From Pycnococcus provasolii (taxonomy: Eukaryota; Chlorophyta; Pseudoscourfieldiophyceae; Pseudoscourfieldiales; Pycnococcaceae), in contig OW568868.1 in assembly GCA_938743325.2 (NCBI GenBank), forward strand, positions 124,001 through 188,000: DNA of 64,000 bases, given 5' to 3'. The notes below the pieces were generated by a model that was not told the origin of the DNA, did not search any database, and worked only from the letters and a program-made list of their open reading frames with translations. This document shows, piece by piece, positions 33,001 to 41,272 of the stretch; within the stretch, counting starts at the first letter, position 1; the number at the start of each line of letters is the position of its first letter. Made by a program: the position numbers and the translations under genes.

Positions 33001-35944
33001 CCTTCAGCATCGTTGCATCAGCAGGAATCTCCTTGGTTGGCATGTCAGGCATCGGGTAAGGAGGCATGTCGTCGCACTTCGGCGGCATCTCATCTTTGCA
33101 GAGTCCCATTGGCCCCGGTTCCGAGCCGTCGGCGCACGTGCAGTTTCCAGTCATCGGGTAAGGAGGCATGTCGTCGCACATAGGCGGCTTCTCATCTTTG
33201 CAGAGTCCCTTTGGCCCCGGTTCCGAGCCGTCGGCGCACGTGCAGTTTCCAGTCATCGGGTAAGGAGGCATGTCGTCGCACTTCGGCGGCATCTCATCTT
33301 TGCAGAGTCCCATTGGCCCCGGTTCCGAGCCGTCGGCGCACGTGCAGTTTCCATGCATCAGGTAAGGAGGCATGTCGTCGCACTTCGGCGGCATCTCATC
33401 TTTGCAGAGTCCCATTGGCCCCGGTTCCGAGCCGTCGGCGCACGTGCAGTTTCCATGCATCAGGTAAGGAGGCATGTCGTCGCACTTCGGCGGCATCTCA
33501 TCTTTGCAGAGTCCCATTGGCCCCGGTTCCGAGCCGTCGGCGCACGTGCAGTTTCCATGCATCAGGTAAGGAGGCATGTCGTCGCACTTCGGCGGCATCT
33601 CATCTTTGCAGAGTCCCATTGGCCCCGGTTCCGAGCCGTCGGCGCACGTGCAGTTTCCATGCATCAGGTAAGGAGGCATGTCGTCGCACTTCGGCGGCAT
33701 CTCATCTTTGCAGAGTCCCATTGGCCCCGGTTCCGAGCCGTCGGCGCACGTGCAGTTTCCATGCATCAGGTAAGGAGGCATGTCGTCGCACTTCGGCGGC
33801 ATCTCATCTTTGCAGAGTCCCATTGGCCCCGGTTCCGAGCCGTCGGCGCACGTGCAGTTTCCATGCATCAGGTAAGGAGGCATGTCGTCGCACTTCGGCG
33901 GCATCTCATCTTTGCAGAGTCCCATTGGCCCCGGTTCCGAGCCGTCGGCGCACGTGCAGTTTCCATGCATCAGGTAAGGAGGCATGTCGTCGCACTTCGG
34001 CGGCATCTCATCTTTGCAGAGTCCCATTGGCCCCGGTTCCGAGCCGTCGGCGCACGTGCAGTTTCCATGCATCAGGTAAGGAGGCATGTCGTCGCACTTC
34101 GGCGGCATCTCATCTTTGCAGAGTCCCATTGGCCCCGGTTCCGAGCCGTCGGCGCACGTGCAGTTTCCATGCATCAGGTAAGGAGGCATGTCGTCGCACT
34201 TCGGCGGCATCTCATCTTTGCAGAGTCCCATTGGCCCCGGTTCCGAGCCGTCGGCGCACGTGCAGTTTCCAGTCATCGGGTAAGGAGGCATGTCGTCGCA
34301 CATAGGCGGCTTCTCATCTTTGCAGAGTCCCTTTGGCCCCGGTTCCGAGCCGTCGGCGCACGTGCAGTTTCCAGTCATCGGGTAAGGAGGCATGTCGTCG
34401 CACATAGGCGGCTTCTCATCTTTGCAGAGTCCCTTTGGCCCCGGTTCCGAGCCGTCGGCGCACGTGCAGTTTCCAGTCATCGGGTAAGGAGGCATGTCGT
34501 CGCACATAGGCGGCTTCTCATCTTTGCAGAGTCCCTTTGGCCCCGGTTCCGAGCCGTCGGCGCACGTGCAGTTTCCAGTCATCGGGTAAGGAGGCATCGT
34601 CGTCACAGGAGGCATCGTCGTCACGGACACGTTCGTGTTGTCGTAGCACGGACACCACAGGTCGTACTTCACTTTCACTCCGCTTCCCATGTCAATCTCC
34701 TTGGTGCCGTCACATCCACCCGTGTTAGTTCCATCTGGTGCCCCGTAAAGCTCCCTGCATTGCTGCACGGATGTCACCGGACCGTAACAGCCGCTCAGGT
34801 AAGGTGGCTTAAGCTGGATGTGGTAGTGGTAGACCGATTTGCCAGCCGAAACACCTAGCGTGGCATTCGCGGGCACCGGTCCATAGTGGCCGCCGCACGC
34901 GTCGAGATCCTGTGGATGCATGTTGCTAGACTCCATTTGGCCATAAAGACCGACGCCATCGAGCATGACGCCCACAATGGTGCTGTGGTCAGGCGCAGTG
35001 GCGTCATAGTTGCACTTGATGTCCGTGTGATAGTGGTACGGCGTCGCGTGTCCGCCGCAGCTATCCATGAAGAGCTCCGTCAACGTGTTTTGTTTTCCAC
35101 ACGACTGGAAGAGCGTCTCCTCGCACGTTCCCACGTCCATACCACCTGGGCAGTAGCCGTAGTACTTTGTTCCGTCAAAGCAGGGGTACGGCGGCCGCGA
35201 ATTGGTCGTGGCACTTCCGTCAGGCGTCGTACCGAAGCCCGCTTCGAACGGGCCGTAGATGTTCTTTCCGTTGGTCGCATAGCCGACATTGCCAAGCGAT
35301 GGCGCCGCGGTTGGTCCAGTGTAGCTGGGGATGCGCGCCGTGCCAATGGTGCCCGTAAACTTGCCTGTGTTTGCATCGTACTCCACCTGTAGCGTTGACA
35401 CGTCAGAGCTGCCAGGACTCGGTGAGCCTGTCACCGGCCTGGGACTCGTGGAGTTCGTGGAGTTCGTGATCACGGGCCCCGGCGACGTGCCATTAGGCGG
35501 CATCTCGCACTTAGGCGGCGCCTCTGTACCAGGACAGAGTCCCAGTAGGCCGGTGGACGTTTTAGGCGGTGCTTTGCCGTCGGGGCACTTGCAGTTCGTG
35601 GAGTTCGTGATCACGAGCCCCGGCGACGTGCCATTAGGCGGCATCTCGCACTTAGGCGGCGCCTCTGTACCAGGACAGAGTCCCGGTAGGCCGGTGGACG
35701 TTTTAGGCGGTACCGTGCCGTCGGGGCACTTGCAGTTCGTGGAGTTCGTGATCACGGGCCCCGGCGACGTGCCATTAGGCGGCATGCCACCAGGGATCGG
35801 CGCGCCACCAAAAAAAGCGGCCGCGCCATGAAAGCACGCTACATAAGCAAACACGCCCAAGAGCCACAAGGGGGAGCCCCATATGGGAGCCCCAGAGCCA
35901 CGGGAGCCACCATGGCTGCCACGAGCACCTCGAGGCATGGCCAT
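27065..35944 (-). CDS. Giant surface protein: YHYH domain, 34-residue Cys repeats, REJ/PKD-like and GAIN/GPS-like region, GPI-type tail
   Basis: 2,959 residues, unbroken, from the ATG at 35944 (MAMPRGARG), which precedes a signal peptide (LWLLGVFAYVACFHGAAA). In order: Cys-rich units (NCKCPDG...LCPGTEAPPKC); a YHYH domain (about 185-418) with PYHYHTD and VYHYHIQ; fifteen 34-residue repeats NCTCADGSEPGP (about 448-964); a SEA-like domain with GRKLMQ; Cys-rich stretches with SRRRNLLQG; REJ/PKD-like modules (about 1938-2465, e.g. FNAGGSYDPTG...VEWS); and a helical GAIN-like region ending ITCTGSKGGEYAVIRF, like a degenerate GPS. A Thr/Lys linker and one hydrophobic tail close the protein, so a GPI anchor or single span replaces the polycystin channel. 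Function unknown. Confidence 0.8.
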   Translation of the reverse strand: MAMPRGARGSHGGSRGSGAPIWGSPLWLLGVFAYVACFHGAAAFFGGAPIPGGMPPNGTSPGPVITNSTNCKCPDGTVPPKTSTGLPGLCPGTEAPPKCEMPPNGTSPGLVITNSTNCKCPDGKAPPKTSTGLLGLCPGTEAPPKCEMPPNGTSPGPVITNSTNSTSPRPVTGSPSPGSSDVSTLQVEYDANTGKFTGTIGTARIPSYTGPTAAPSLGNVGYATNGKNIYGPFEAGFGTTPDGSATTNSRPPYPCFDGTKYYGYCPGGMDVGTCEETLFQSCGKQNTLTELFMDSCGGHATPYHYHTDIKCNYDATAPDHSTIVGVMLDGVGLYGQMESSNMHPQDLDACGGHYGPVPANATLGVSAGKSVYHYHIQLKPPYLSGCYGPVTSVQQCRELYGAPDGTNTGGCDGTKEIDMGSGVKVKYDLWCPCYDNTNVSVTTMPPVTTMPPYPMTGNCTCADGSEPGPKGLCKDEKPPMCDDMPPYPMTGNCTCADGSEPGPKGLCKDEKPPMCDDMPPYPMTGNCTCADGSEPGPKGLCKDEKPPMCDDMPPYPMTGNCTCADGSEPGPMGLCKDEMPPKCDDMPPYLMHGNCTCADGSEPGPMGLCKDEMPPKCDDMPPYLMHGNCTCADGSEPGPMGLCKDEMPPKCDDMPPYLMHGNCTCADGSEPGPMGLCKDEMPPKCDDMPPYLMHGNCTCADGSEPGPMGLCKDEMPPKCDDMPPYLMHGNCTCADGSEPGPMGLCKDEMPPKCDDMPPYLMHGNCTCADGSEPGPMGLCKDEMPPKCDDMPPYLMHGNCTCADGSEPGPMGLCKDEMPPKCDDMPPYLMHGNCTCADGSEPGPMGLCKDEMPPKCDDMPPYLMHGNCTCADGSEPGPMGLCKDEMPPKCDDMPPYPMTGNCTCADGSEPGPKGLCKDEKPPMCDDMPPYPMTGNCTCADGSEPGPMGLCKDEMPPKCDDMPPYPMPDMPTKEIPADATMLKVQTDVMYQNVPRTTDLEAFTKSHVAHQQEIFSTIPGVTVESKTAYFSDSAPSAPLGRKLMQASGSSVVVPTEIKVDVASSSAGTTGAMENLNKVVSTLAEAPPLTVNGATYPSMAMNMITSATTKDGSVVPIEADMPGGSPYPMPGDSPYPYDPNSPGMMPPNGTNYTDTMMKCTETMMAFNTDCGLGGHAQDEPSAPTDPSKMVEIFCADKCKAAYDKVLITCPPSEMTQEMGAMFSMCSPCNLESMKIASTCFDSNPTISSPSRRRNLLQGNSPTFSDFSPGNSAGGRPFDSGPSSEFEGCEQESGESMDITKPGCMQVIEKVVDVCSSDPNRTQMLADMKSYLDGAKAIGFPDDVPKEGETMVLSGTVNLVPKVPGEAPGHGADMLRSIIAQDISLEDYRVSAKKVAEMSYEIKIFDENPNTMIPLYIGLSAGPLPLSNAPFNISIVGKPTIEVVKGTALSLARKAAAETPLPPEDLPSECNGLSETQCSSNPKCKVENKCKTLYDPCNKHMRVGHMDGTQDGCPQMHSSPSMTMTWEQSCRKDESCKVGYDPFDQMGEARCLNEIKCEDYDSSPRKCELASACYTRVECVDVCEDCSGCQSATTTAMKNFTTTFSNRESSVEDLAYYMSDWFRNICSSDSSTDESFTNMCKSYRKVLFKNPELSVRPKSLCMALGVCNKDCLGDDTNLCEADEAIPSNLDTALLGTVSTAVDSANTSRTVDIGGACENTSDCKMGQCTRGEVTIATTDSTTPDMTCKPDVTCDPMTGTDTRGACKGVCTSLCDAFMAEAEEMNAESCDDDKTCAEKFGEGYACIESQISFFTRCTEEKGIFTERSKGFCVLSKVPSLLPNATFSNDLTEIKVTLEAEAQPFLVSARSIFTTDTSMPLGTGAYVTAEGNTLTVILGRNPTIEDGGELKLKDMDTGRLKDMAGRTFGDSVVAKVSLPLKLDPPVCIIRGPMSIAPPCDDTAATGIEMAEFNAGGSYDPTGRALKSVEWSAVPTSAFDVKPVDGAALSAIAAVDTSKLSAGKYNISATVTSSLGKTSTCSFAFEKLAAAAPEIIFGAREKQEFAASEGFVLRSKVELDSLCGEGSKVSYEWTLSEKSVQKPALSFEDSPYLVIAPGQVKPNEPLTVNLKVSFGGASGTASLSLLPTASPLIVSLGPNRVARDDQDLVVTADIRDPDNPTAGISAFPGLDWSCTRSDGAPCLSGTDEEIRSKSEVTATQYIIKSSKESVNLKSNVTYAFTLKVSATSGVKAEATSEVDVVVGDEDLPIGSIERLCGGVYTKTCYEKHNQANQLKLQVDMTDAKSDVQYQWSVNVEGVNLTKFTPETGTTSRTLVVESEFFSREDVILPEFSLKLSKLSRDGKTLESETPPLAVPVNAPPVCKSAEGKCLKVSPTEGLAQTTLFSFNLDAMFDKERDELTYEFGYMSEGIRVPIPDVSGSGVKAKLPVGEGDAKELTVYGCAIDTMRGRGCDKTTVVVKPVEKVEQAVVDDATEEMKRSISSGNSAQGVTAALKVADVLTMREEATLLQPGEPVNETVKEAALQAEKDILQDVSENLLAIVEKESTKDQNQQAVDARQVIAAGKSMTSKANANKLSKKAKANVLKVMEKSAALLDSDKSQTKEEKSDLAAGMLDVIGTLAQTTTTPSVEDNVPPTMGAPPSGDAPSTETETLAKKQEADSTMTSIKNTLNAIGESFLNQATPDEEPVVVKSKGGLGVVVGKRYASNLGGYETAFSSSNRRRNLLAFADESPTISYDKSFATEYQCQSTESPCPDDLRVKMTYLPDSSLLSTLAIGNMPSLNGMQTPTVVSGVASVSVTVMKDNVDTAVGMGSATFSVRMPLMSSAGAGASDRCACVDSSLGKVELTGSGSCNVETAATSSGITCTGSKGGEYAVIRFVPEVKTTSAPASDAETVTTTATKTTTKATATTTTTTTKVTTKAPVKVPAKESSATTFGAPLFMLLLALVVMN
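33063..34596 (-). repeat. Coding 102-bp minisatellite, 15 copies
   Basis: Fifteen head-to-tail units of exactly 102 bp encode the 34-residue Cys repeat. Nine central units carry the LMHGN variant and six outer units (four upstream in the protein, two downstream) carry PMTGN. The central nine look identical, which points to recent unequal exchange or conversion. Copy number is likely variable between strains. Confidence 0.9.
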
Positions 35945-37200
35945 TCGAATATTCACTCGAGTCGAATGAAAATGAACCGATCGATTCCAATCCAACAGGG
36001 GAAGGGAGCAGGTGCCGACTCAAACAAAATACAATAAATGTTGGGGTTCCGAACAAGGTCAAAGTGGCGCCGAAACAGTGCACTGGGCGGAAGGAAGCAG
36101 CGCACAATTAATTCCTGTACCAAATATGTAAATGGGAAGCACGCCCCGTTACGTGGCGGCCCTTCCTAAAAGCTCGTTCCAATCAGCTCGACGACCTCCA
36201 CCTACTTATACGATAGTCTATCGTAGGGAACGCTTCGATCGAGCTTTGGCGCTGCTGCCTGCCTGCGATGCGAATCCAGGAAAATATTTCTATTTCAGTT
36301 CGTTGCATGAGTTTTTTTGCTTCTCTTCATTGATGCCAACCGGCTCGATAGTCGGCACGCGCACCTCGCGCGCGCTCATCTTTTCCGTCTCTTCTTGGTC
36401 TACTGTAAAAAGTTTTTACTGTATTTTCCTTGCCGTATTCTTCATCTTTTGGGGATCCGTATTCCTCTTTCTCTCCCCCCAAAGCTTTGCTTTGGCCATT
36501 GGTTGTCGCCTGTCGGTCTCTCTCCCCCCTCGTTGTCGCCTTGTCGTCGTTGGCGCGCGCCTTGTTGACTGCCCTCGGGAATCGGGATGCAATCGGGATA
36601 TGCACGTGATGTTGTTAACGTGAATCCAACGTGCCATACATAAAAAATCACGTACTGTACAACAAAATCACTCACGTGCTTGAATCAACAACAAGGACGC
36701 AATCTTGCAAGGCAAGGCAAGTGGCAAGCCTTCTGAGATTTTGTTTGCTTTTCCTAAAGAAAGAACCCCTACCGGGTAAAGGTAACCCCCTAAGTCCTAA
36801 CTTTCCATCTCAGGTAACCCCGAACTGAACCACTCTCTAGGTAAACCCCTAAACCTTAGGGGCTTCCCACAGAATTCTGCTTCCCACCTGTCAGCCTGTA
36901 GGCTTCCCAATGGACTGCTTCCCAAGGCCAAGGCAAGTACTTGCAAGGGGTGGTTAGGGTTAGGGTTAGGGTTAGGGTTGTTGCACCCTCCCTGGCTGGT
37001 TGACTGGTTGAGTGGTTGTTGCCTTCTTGGACGCCCCTTTCAACCTTTGCTTTTTTCGCCCACTCCATTTCGCCCAGGCATTTGTTTTTTCCCATATTGT
37101 TGCGATATTATTTCTTCGTGGTTATAGTTACTGTATTCATTCCTTTCCAGTATAGTTTGATTATCATTCTTCATTCTTGATTATATTTGGTTCATTCAGG
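35945..37200. other. Divergent 1.25-kb intergenic region
   Basis: Separates the giant surface-protein gene (minus) from the HDAC gene (plus). Contains repeats of GGTAA(A)CCCC at about 36778-36850, repeats of GCTTCCCA at 36862-36922, and a TTAGGG tract at 36953-36980. A 163-codon open frame at 36132-36623 has no protein-like composition. Confidence 0.5.
36953..36980. repeat. Interstitial telomere-type tract (TTAGGG)4
   Basis: Four TTAGGG units about 220 bp upstream of the HDAC ATG. Confidence 0.9.
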
Positions 37201-39297
37201 ATGAAGAGGTTTGCGTCCCGTTCGATTTCTGACCGGTTTGACCAGTTATTAGGAGACCCCGGAGATGATGACGAATCATCACCGGAGGATTCTCCAAATG
37301 GCAAGAGGAGTGCTCCGAATGATGACAATGACAATGACGGCAATGACGAACGAAATGTCGATGCAAGTGCGGTGGTGGAAGATGACATGAACCTTTTGGC
37401 TCGTCAGCTCACGCGAGGACTCAGCCTCATGGAAAACCAACTCGACGACTTCAACCTAGCAACACCACTGGCACCAGGACTCGTCCCCGTGCCGACAACG
37501 ACTACGACTACGAACGCAAACACCAGGGAACCGAAACCACAAGGACTTACCTTAGACACGCTTCGAGAGGCGTCGGAAGGAACGGCAACCACGACGACGA
37601 CCACCACCACCACCGCAAGTGGAGACTCCGCAGACCAACCGAGCCCGACAAAGTCAACGGCGACAACAATGAACGTGACACTCCAGCCAGCACAGCAACA
37701 GACGCAAGAAATTGAAAGGCACTTAAGCGACACGTTAACCATCAGCTCGACACCTGCACCACCCGCCGCCGACAGTACTGCCACCACTCCTGCACCACCA
37801 CCACAGACGACACCACACGTTGACGCCACCACCGTCGCGGCCGCACCGAAACGCCAGAGCGCGAGACAGAGAGCGGGTCGGAGCGACAGATCCTCGGCAT
37901 CAAGCGACGACGCAAAGACCGCCTCCGCAACAACAGCACCTCTCTCGTGGAGCGAAGATGGGCTCGACACAGGCAACTTTCCAAGCTCACGCGTTGGACT
38001 CGTATGGGACGAGGCTATGCTACTGCACGCACCAGCGCTGGAGTCGAGGCAGCTCGAGCTTCCCGGACGTGTCTCTCAGATCCGACGGACGGTGCTTAGC
38101 GAAGGACTCGCGCAGCGATGTCGAAGGCTCGACAGTCGACCGGCGACGGAACAGGAGGTGCTGCGATGCCACAGCGACGTGCACATGAGAAACGTCGCAC
38201 TGGGTACCGCCATACCCGACCTTGCATGGGATTCTGAGCAACACGACGTTCTCGAGAAGGGCGATCTGTACTACAACGCGCACACATCTTCCGCGGCAAT
38301 CCTCGCCGCCGGATCTGCGAGCGAGGCTGCTTTGGCCGTATCACGAGGTGAGGTGGATGCCGCGCTCGCCGTCGTTCGCCCACCGGGACACCATGCAACG
38401 TGCAGTCAGGCGATGGGTTTCTGCTACTACAATTCTGCAGCCATCGCCGCGCGAGCTGCAGTGGCGGATGGAGGCATGAGGCGCGTCGTCGTGCTCGACT
38501 GGGATGTGCATCATGGCAATGGAACGCAGGACATTCTCTACGACGACCCGAATATCATGTACATATCCCTGCACCGCTACGGGACAGCTGGCAACTACTT
38601 TTACCCAGGCACGGGCGACGCGACGGAGGTGGGTGCCGAGGGTGCCGAGGGACGCAATTTAAACGTTCCGTGGACTGAAAAGGGTGTTGGAAATGGCGAC
38701 TACCTCGCCGCCTTCGACTGGGTCATTCTGCCAATCATACGCGAATTTGCGCCGCAGCTCATTATCGTGGCTGCAGGATTTGACGCGGCGCAGGGCGACC
38801 CGCTGGGCGGCTGCAGGGTTACACCCACGGGCTACGCGCAGATGACGAAACGCCTCATCGAGGTGTCGGAGGGTGGCCGCATCTGTGTGGTGCTCGAGGG
38901 AGGTTATTCGCAAATCGTGACGGCGGAGTGTGTGGCGTCCGTGTTGAAGACACTGCTGGCGATGAAGGGCGGTGCGCCTCAGGCGTCGAACGCTCTTTCT
39001 GTTCCCGAGTTTCGCAGCACGCCTACGGTGAAGATTTCAACGGAGTCGATTTTGCGCGGCGTCGTCGAGAGCCAAAAGCCTCACTGGGACTTGCTTCGCG
39101 GCGAATCCTTCGAGGCGTCGTTCGAAGCGCACGTCGCAAGCGCGGTGGTGGAGCGCGTGCAAACTCGGTCCAATTCCAATTCTGCTGGCGGCGCGGGTGC
39201 CGGTTTCCCCAACGCACCTCCATTGCGCGGTCGCAAGGGTGGAGGCAAGAAGGCGCGCCCTCAACAGGCGCCCGCTCAACAAGAAGAGGACCTGTGA
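37201..39297 (+). CDS. Class II histone deacetylase
   Basis: Zinc-dependent lysine deacetylase acting on histones or other proteins, 698 residues from the ATG at 37201. The first 240 residues are low-complexity, rich in Asp, Thr and Pro, with a basic patch (RQSARQRAGRSDR) that could serve nuclear import. The catalytic domain starts near 255 (RVGLVWDEAMLLH). It shows RPPGHHAT (about 393) with the active-site His pair, DWDVHHGNGTQ (about 433) with zinc-ligand Asp and His, GFDAAQGDPLGG (about 526) with the third ligand, and LEGGYS (about 565). The GTQ/GDPLGG forms place it with the class II (Hda1/HDAC6/plant HDA5-type) group. The C-terminus is basic. Confidence 0.92.
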   Translation: MKRFASRSISDRFDQLLGDPGDDDESSPEDSPNGKRSAPNDDNDNDGNDERNVDASAVVEDDMNLLARQLTRGLSLMENQLDDFNLATPLAPGLVPVPTTTTTTNANTREPKPQGLTLDTLREASEGTATTTTTTTTTASGDSADQPSPTKSTATTMNVTLQPAQQQTQEIERHLSDTLTISSTPAPPAADSTATTPAPPPQTTPHVDATTVAAAPKRQSARQRAGRSDRSSASSDDAKTASATTAPLSWSEDGLDTGNFPSSRVGLVWDEAMLLHAPALESRQLELPGRVSQIRRTVLSEGLAQRCRRLDSRPATEQEVLRCHSDVHMRNVALGTAIPDLAWDSEQHDVLEKGDLYYNAHTSSAAILAAGSASEAALAVSRGEVDAALAVVRPPGHHATCSQAMGFCYYNSAAIAARAAVADGGMRRVVVLDWDVHHGNGTQDILYDDPNIMYISLHRYGTAGNYFYPGTGDATEVGAEGAEGRNLNVPWTEKGVGNGDYLAAFDWVILPIIREFAPQLIIVAAGFDAAQGDPLGGCRVTPTGYAQMTKRLIEVSEGGRICVVLEGGYSQIVTAECVASVLKTLLAMKGGAPQASNALSVPEFRSTPTVKISTESILRGVVESQKPHWDLLRGESFEASFEAHVASAVVERVQTRSNSNSAGGAGAGFPNAPPLRGRKGGGKKARPQQAPAQQEEDL

Positions 39298-39484
39298 ATT
39301 GCTCATTCAGTAATGGAATGTACTTTACTTCGTCCAACTTACTTACTGTACAGTACTTGGGCTGACATTACTGCTGTACGCAGATACTGTACAGTACAGT
39401 ACATACTACTACCTCCACAGGTTAAACCTGCCACGAAGGAATACTAAGTAGCGTGGAATTGTTAACAGCAATTAATGCAACTTT

Positions 39485-40544
39485 TTAAGAGCTGCTGTTT
39501 GTGCATACGTCCTTAAGTGCCACACGTGGCTTCCGCCCCCCCTTCTTTAGCTCCTTCATCCAGCTCACAGCGCGCGTTGCTCGTTGGCCAGTTGGCGTCG
39601 CGCTCGACGCTGGTGCGGGCGTCGGCGTTGGCACCTCGAGCGGTGGTAGCGATGCCGTTTCCTCGTCGTCGTCGTAGTCGTCGACTGTCTCTATAGTTGT
39701 CTGCTTGCTGAGGACATGTGTGTTGGCAGAAGTATCCTTTCCCGCATGCGCCTTCACTTCTTGTTTGTAGAGTGCAAGGCGTTCGCGTACGGAAAGCACG
39801 CCGCTTTGCGGCGTTTGCGTTTTCACCACTTTGTTCTGGTTCTGGTTGTAGTGGTGCTGCACAACCACTTCGTCGTCATCCTCGAAGCGGAACGTGTGCG
39901 ACGCCCGGGGTGCCGTGACGAAGTTGTCGTTGTCTGGAGATTCTGACTCGGTCGCGACTGTGTACGGGCTGTCAACGATAGGGTGGTGCGGCGTTTCCGT
40001 TTCCGTTTCCGTTTCCGTGCCAGTAATGTTAGCAGGTGCCAAGGCTGCGAGCGTCTGTTGATTTGTTTAAGGTTAAGGTTAACGTTATGCGCGTGCGCAT
40101 GCGTCCGTCAGTTCAAGAGTTTGTTAGTTAGTTTGTAGGTTTTTTTAAGGGGGTGTGTGCAAATACAGCAGCACTTACGTTTTCGAGTACTTGGTTTCTT
40201 TCTCGCAGGCGTTCAAGCTCGTTTTCGAGAGATGTGTGCGTATTCAAGACTGGCGAGGTTGGCGGAGGTGCCTCATGCTCCTCCTCCTCCTCCTTCCCTG
40301 ACGAGTTTGCTGCTGCATACGAATATGCCGCGTATGTCGCGTACGACACAGCGACGACGGAGAGCGACCCCCAAGCCAAGAATGACGAAGACCCATGCGC
40401 AGTACTGAGAGAACTCATGGAACGGTAAGCCTTCCTTTGGAGCCTCTTAAGATCCAACCAAGACCAAGAGAGAGAACCAAAAGCACCACCACCTCGAGAA
40501 GATGAGAACTCCTCGGAGACATGATTCCAGGCGGAAGAGGCCAT
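39485..40544 (-). CDS. Two-exon protein with one membrane segment and a coiled coil, function unknown
   Basis: Not recognised. I join exon 1 (40544-40179) to exon 2 (40054-39485) across a 124-nt phase-0 intron with donor GTAAGT and acceptor CAG, giving 311 residues. The join creates an unbroken heptad pattern (LENELERLRERNQVLEN followed by TLAALAPAN), which supports the splice. Exon 1 holds a hydrophobic segment (SSFLAWGSLSVVAVSYATYAAYSYAA), so a single-span membrane protein is likely. Exon 2 is polar, with Thr/Glu repeats, a helix (VRERLALYKQEVKAHAGKD), an acidic stretch and a basic C-terminus (WMKELKKGGRKPR). Confidence 0.6.
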
Positions 40545-41272
40545 AGTATCAAATATGTACCTTAAGGGGGAGAAATGAACACCGTACACTTAAAACCGTA
40601 GGGTGAGAAATGACACCTTCAAGGGCAAAATGAAGGGGGAAATCCAAATAAATTGACAGATAGAATATTTATGGGACTCTTTTTTTATAGAAAGAGGGGG
40701 GGGGGGGGGGAATACGGTACCGGGTAAGGCGCGCGCCCTTTTCCCTTTTCTAATAATAACCTTAGTCTAAGAGGTTTGACTTTGAGCTTTGACCACCATG
40801 TCACCATGCATGTCATCATGCATGTCCATGTGACTATGTGAGAATGCGATGTGGATAAAGTTCATAGGTATGTAAGGTCCTACCTCCTTCCTCATCATTC
40901 ATCATTCACAGTTCACGTACCCGGTAAGGTTTACTGGGGATCCGTCTGTGATTTCAGCAATACAACCCACCGATGCACGTGTCCAGAAACGGTTTTTTTT
41001 GGGTTCTATTGTTTTGTGTGTGTGGGAATTGAAATGGTTCTGTTTTTTTTAAATTAAAAAAAAAAAAAGGTGTTGTCGTAACTTGGCGAGTTGGTGACTC
41101 GTATAAGAACTTTGGCCATCCTTAAGTTAAGTTAAGGCCGGCCAGTTCTCGTGCTCCGACGACGACGATCCCGATCCCGATCCCGATCCTCACGGGGCCC
41201 CGGTTTTGCTCGAGAGAAATTAATTCGCAACGGAAGGTCCTTAAGGAATTCCGGGTGAGGTAGGTGAGTGAA
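40545..41272. other. Divergent intergenic region with simple repeats
   Basis: Contains a long G run at about 40692-40709, repeats of CATG-containing words at 40798-40832, an A/T run at about 41042-41068, and CCCGAT repeats at about 41168-41187. No gene is seen. Confidence 0.5.

Noticed and set aside
33063-34596. Regular repeats suggestive of a CRISPR array
   Set aside because: Units are head-to-tail with no unique spacers, and they are coding. It is a minisatellite in a eukaryotic gene.
32819-34858. 679-codon plus-strand open frame (and a 364-codon one in another frame) across the 102-bp repeat array
   Set aside because: The array unit is a multiple of three, so any frame free of stops in one unit stays open through all fifteen. 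The minus strand gives the signal-peptide-bearing Cys-rich protein.
36132-36623. 163-codon frame between the giant surface gene and HDAC
   Set aside because: No domain, no signal, erratic composition; probably chance.
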